A stretch of 11,020 bases of DNA, from assembly GCA_024220525.1 (NCBI GenBank), contig JAMYWO010000130.1:1-11020 (forward strand). Reading direction: 5' to 3'. The position numbers and the translations under genes are program-made. The notes under the pieces were generated by a model that saw only the letters and a program-made list of their open reading frames with translations, was not told the origin of the DNA and ran no database searches. This document shows, piece after piece, positions 8,128 through 11,020 of the stretch (position 1 is its first letter; each line of letters opens with the position of its first letter). The stretch comes from Cochliopodium minus (Eukaryota > Discosea > Himatismenida > Cochliopodiidae).

Positions 8128-8314
8128 GCTATTAATATTATTAAAAATAATTTTATATATTTACTATATAATAACAAAAACCTTTGTATATTTCTTTATT
8201 CAACTTTAATTTATTCAGGTTTCTCATCAAACTTTATTGTATTTCAAATTTGACTTGAAACAATTCTCTTTTTAATTAAAAAAAATCGATCAATAATCCT
8301 TGATTCATTTGGAC
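8128..8314. other. Spacer between RPL13 and the LRR gene
   Basis: These 187 bases between tandem plus-strand genes must contain the RPL13 3' UTR and the LRR gene promoter. The region is AT-rich. The only AATAAA-like string is at the RPL13 stop itself (about 8119-8124), which is too early to be a convincing signal. Confidence 0.4.
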
Positions 8315-11020
8315 ATGTCCACTCACTTGATAATCTCAGAAGATAAATTATCTAGAAAATTAACAAAGGTTTGAAAATAAACAATAATATAATTTTCAAT
8401 ATATAAATTTCCTAAACAAAAATAGCATATAACTTTCGATACATTTACCACTCTCGAGTTACCAAAAAATAAACTTGAATTTATTGAAGATTGTTCATCA
8501 TGTATAAAATTGAAAAAAGGTTTGTTTCGGAATATACAGATTAATAATACTTTAATTCACTGATCATATTCATATAATACCAGTCAATCTCCAAGGAAAT
8601 AATTTAAAAACAAAAGAATCAATAGAAGGATTGTTTTCGGCACAATCCATCGAAGAATTGGATTTGCAAGACAATCAAATCACTCAAATGGATAAATACA
8701 GATATTATATTTTGGCTAATCTTCCAAATTTAAATATTCTAGATAATAAGTAAGTGACCATTTTGTCACAAAAATATAATTTTTTAATTTTTTTTAATAT
8801 TTTCGATAGAAAAGTAACACCCTTGGAAAAGAGGCATGCATTAAATCTATTTCCAAATAATAAATCTACACAATCTAAAATTCAAACAAACAATCAACAA
8901 TCAAATAATAATAACACAACAACATCCAAAAAACCATTTGAGGAGGAAGATCCTTTCAAAAATGAGGATAATTTTGATGATTTTTTCAATTCAGATCCTA
9001 ATGTACAACCCAAATATCCAGTAAAAGAAGAAACACCCAAAAAACAGTAACAAAAAAAAAAAAAATTAAAATTTTCCATATCTTTTTCTTAATCATTCAT
9101 TAATTTTCAAAGATTTATAATAGAAGTGAAGGATGAGGAAATAAGAATCTCAAATAACAATAATAATACTAAATCAACAAATGAAGGTAAATAAATTTCC
9201 ATCAGATAAATGAGATGATAGAACAGTCAAGATTTTATAACATCCTTTTTTATGCTTTGACATTTAAATAATCATATTGAAAATTTTTTTGTAAGAATTT
9301 AATTTGCGCCATATAATTTGGATCAATTTTTATATCTCAACATAAGATGCTATATTATTGATCAATGGTACAAAAAATAATCATTTGTAGTGTGATTATT
9401 TTATATTGATCCAATTAACGATCATTTTTACTGACAAATTTTCATTATTGAATGCATCATTATTCCATATCATTCATAAAAGTTGATACAGATCAAATTT
9501 TCATCCAAACAATTCTTTTTCTTTCAATCACTTTTACATTTTTTTTTTTTTTTTTCTATACAGAAGTAAAACCAAAAACAAAACTCGAATATGAAGTGAC
9601 ATACGAAGTAGAGGAGCAAAAGAAAGAAGGGAAAAAGAATGAAGAAAAAGAAGAACTCCCCGATTTTTTCAACGACAAAGGAAACAAAGAAACGGGAGTG
9701 TTCTCCAACGACATATTTTCAACATCCAACACAACAGGAGAGTCCAACAAAAAGAAAGTGACCAAGAAGGTGAGAACCAAGAACAACGAAAACATGGACT
9801 TTGATTCGTTGTTTGGGGTGTCCGATCAAAAGATGAGGGACGAGAAAGAAAAACAAGAGAAAATAGAAATGCTCAAGTCTTCTTCGATCAGCTCCAACCC
9901 CGAAATGATTTTCGACAGCCCGAACGACTCTTTGTTGCTTCTCACTAGTGATCCCTCTTATGACACTTTCTTGTCGGAGACGCCACAACAGGAGATGCCT
10001 ATCAGAATCGATTCTGGTGACGATCAGCTCGAGGAGAACCAAAACAACGGCGAGGTGGAGAATTCTCAACAAGAAAAGTCCTCTTCCGAACTCCCTTCTT
10101 CTCACTACGACAACTCCCTTTTCATCGAGAACAAAACTGACAGCTCTTCCACCACAGAAAATGGAGAGGAAATCAAAATAGACGAGATCTACCACTACCT
10201 CCTTTACTGTTGGAAAGCCAAGTTCCCAAGCAACTGGGAGAAGCTCGAACACTCCAAGGTGTTGATCGAAGTGAAGGATGACTCCTCCATCCCCATCGCC
10301 GTCTTCAAACAGACCAGACAGGAGATCGAGATCGTCCCTTTCAACCCCACCGGAGACGATCCTGTCAACGACCCCTCTTTCGTCGCCACCATCAGAGGTT
10401 CCAAAAGTTTCATCTACCAACTTTTGCAGCAAAAACTCCACACCAACAAGAAAAACAACGAGCTGAGCTTCACCGACAATACTTTGGAGCCTCTGCCTCT
10501 CTACCACGAGTTGTTACAACCTCCTCACACGAATGAGATCCACGAAAAGTTTCTTGGCGAAGATTTGTCCACCTTCCTTTCCTGTTTCGACATCTCTAAC
10601 CACACCAAGCACCTTTTCTTGTTGCAGAGGCAGCTCTCTGACGACAATGAGCCCGTCACTTCAGAGCTTTCACAGGACGACATTTTTGACACCACTGAGG
10701 TTGTTGATTCTCCTACTGCTACCCATTCTCCAAACACTAATGGAAGGTATTAATAATTTTTTATTTTTTATTTCTATTTTTTATTTTTTAATTTAATTAT
10801 TTATTTTTGATATTTTATTTTATTTTGTTATTTTTTATTTTTTATTTTATTTCTTATTTTTTATTTTTTATTTTTTATTTTTTATTTTTTATTTTTTATT
10901 TTATATTTTTTATTTTTTATTTTTTATTTTAGATCCAAGATTCAAGGATTTGAAATTGCCAGAAGATATTTCTGATGACGATTCTGGCTCTCCTGACAAA
11001 CGCGCCAATAAAGTCAATTT
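8315..11020 (+). CDS. Leucine-rich-repeat protein with long acidic DPF-motif tail, 3' end beyond window
   Basis: Inferred exons: 8315-8368, 8426-8519, 8584-8749, 8810-9046, 9113-9186, 9564-10746 and 10940 to the edge. Phases match, giving 602 codons plus two bases before the last exon. Residues 19-104 form a short LRR domain: LELPKNKLEFIEDC, LKKVNLQGNNL, IEELDLQDNQI, then the LRR-cap-like YYILANLPNLNILDNKKVTP. These pack as beta strands for protein binding. From about 130 the chain is low-complexity and acidic, with Asp/Phe motifs: EEEDPFKNEDNFDDFFNSD, ELPDFFND, NDIFSTS, MDFDSLFG, QDDIFDTTE. DPF is the class of motif bound by the AP-2 appendage in endocytic proteins. Residues of roughly 440-560 look globular (YHYLLYCWKAKFPSNWEKLE) and I do not recognise them. 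Codons shift from A/T-ending to C-ending along exon 6. An endocytic or scaffold role is inference; the LRR call is firm. Confidence 0.85.
9187..9563 (+). other. Long intron 5 of the LRR gene, with an inverted repeat
   Basis: At 377 bases this is the longest intron inferred in the window. It runs from donor GTAAAT to acceptor TATACAG after a T-tract. It contains TTGGATCAAT at 9318-9327, its exact inverse complement ATTGATCCAA at 9405-9414, and the palindrome ATTGATCAAT at 9357-9366 between them. An in-frame ATG at 9452 leads into exon 6, but the intervening residues are a Phe run and look like translated intron. Confidence 0.65.
10747..10939 (+). other. Intron 6 of the LRR gene with two candidate acceptors
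   Basis: The donor GTATTA is at 10747. The first AG after the T-tract ends at 10932, but using it gives a frame that stops after about 14 codons. A second AG ending at 10939 keeps the frame open to the window edge (FKDLKLPEDISDDDSGSPDK), an acidic stretch like the rest of the protein. I therefore prefer the second. Confidence 0.55.
10856..10902. repeat. Heptamer microsatellite (ATTTTTT)n in LRR intron 6
   Basis: The A residues at 10856, 10863, 10870, 10877, 10884, 10891 and 10898 are seven bases apart, giving six perfect A+T6 units. The flank (about 10760-10850) shares an ordered series of degenerate strings with 135-205: ATTTCTA, then a TTAATT-rich step, ATTATTTATTTT, GATATTTTATTTT. Confidence 0.9.

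Noticed and set aside
7791-8177. Antisense open frame opposite the RPL13 C-terminus
   Set aside because: The hydrophobic Leu/Phe/Ser composition arises from reverse-complemented Lys/Arg codons, and RPL13 on the plus strand is certain.
9452-9563. In-frame ATG at 9452 as an alternative start for the last gene
   Set aside because: The residues before 9564 are a Phe-rich translation of a T-tract ending in CAG. Phase and the LRR exons upstream show this is intron 5.
9719-10507. Long antisense open frame (262 codons) opposite LRR exon 6
   Set aside because: It is the complement of a well-supported coding exon. The Val/Gly/Arg-rich composition is what the reverse strand of C-ending codons gives, and it shows no domain.
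1-11020. CRISPR array, prophage, toxin-antitoxin or other prokaryotic defence system
   Set aside because: The introns, ribosomal protein types and gene structure are eukaryotic. The tandem repeats are AT microsatellites without spacers.

Overview
The window comes from the nuclear genome of an AT-rich eukaryote, probably a free-living protist. The evidence is many short AT-rich GT-AG introns (about 60-380 bases), T-rich simple repeats inside the introns, cytosolic-type ribosomal proteins, and an F-box/SPRY gene. TAA and TGA both act as stops and I found no sign of a variant code. The start of its RPL13 recalls amoebozoan versions, but I cannot place the lineage from this sequence. No prokaryotic operon, CRISPR array, tRNA, rRNA or transposase is visible.

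Layout, left to right. (1) 1-1628, plus: the 3' part of an unrecognised gene with at least four exons, ending in TGA. (2) 1866-4008, plus: a seven-exon gene for a 522-residue protein that I do not recognise. It has an Asn/Lys/Glu-rich linker and coiled coils. (3) 5850-4319, minus, convergent with gene 2: a five-exon F-box/SPRY gene lacking its start. (4) 5994-5852, minus: the first 47-48 codons of a cytosolic HSP70. It stops at a single N (5851), beyond which the F-box gene begins, so an assembly join is likely. (5) 7010-6443, minus: RPS16 (uS9), two exons. (6) 7219-8127, plus: RPL13 (eL13), divergent from RPS16 with a shared 208-base promoter. Its ATG start codon is interrupted by an intron. 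(7) 8315 to the right edge, plus: a leucine-rich-repeat gene with at least seven exons. It has a long acidic tail holding DPF and other Asp/Phe short motifs.

Exon joins were worked out by hand from reading phase and GT-AG sites. In every complete gene the phases agree and the summed exons are a multiple of three, which is good internal support but is not transcript evidence. The two edge genes may be related. In both, a phase-2 intron carrying the same A+T6 heptamer repeat precedes an exon encoding Lys-Arg-Ala-Asn. Gene 1 also carries an NPF motif and a Phe/Asp-rich C-terminus resembling motifs in the LRR protein, so gene 1 may be the tail end of a tandem relative.

Functionally the window mixes housekeeping genes (two ribosomal proteins, a chaperone fragment), a probable ubiquitin-ligase adaptor, and three lineage-specific proteins. 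I see no evidence that they form one pathway. The most unusual points are the split RPL13 start codon, the possible tandem LRR/adaptor-like pair, and the HSP70/F-box junction at the N.
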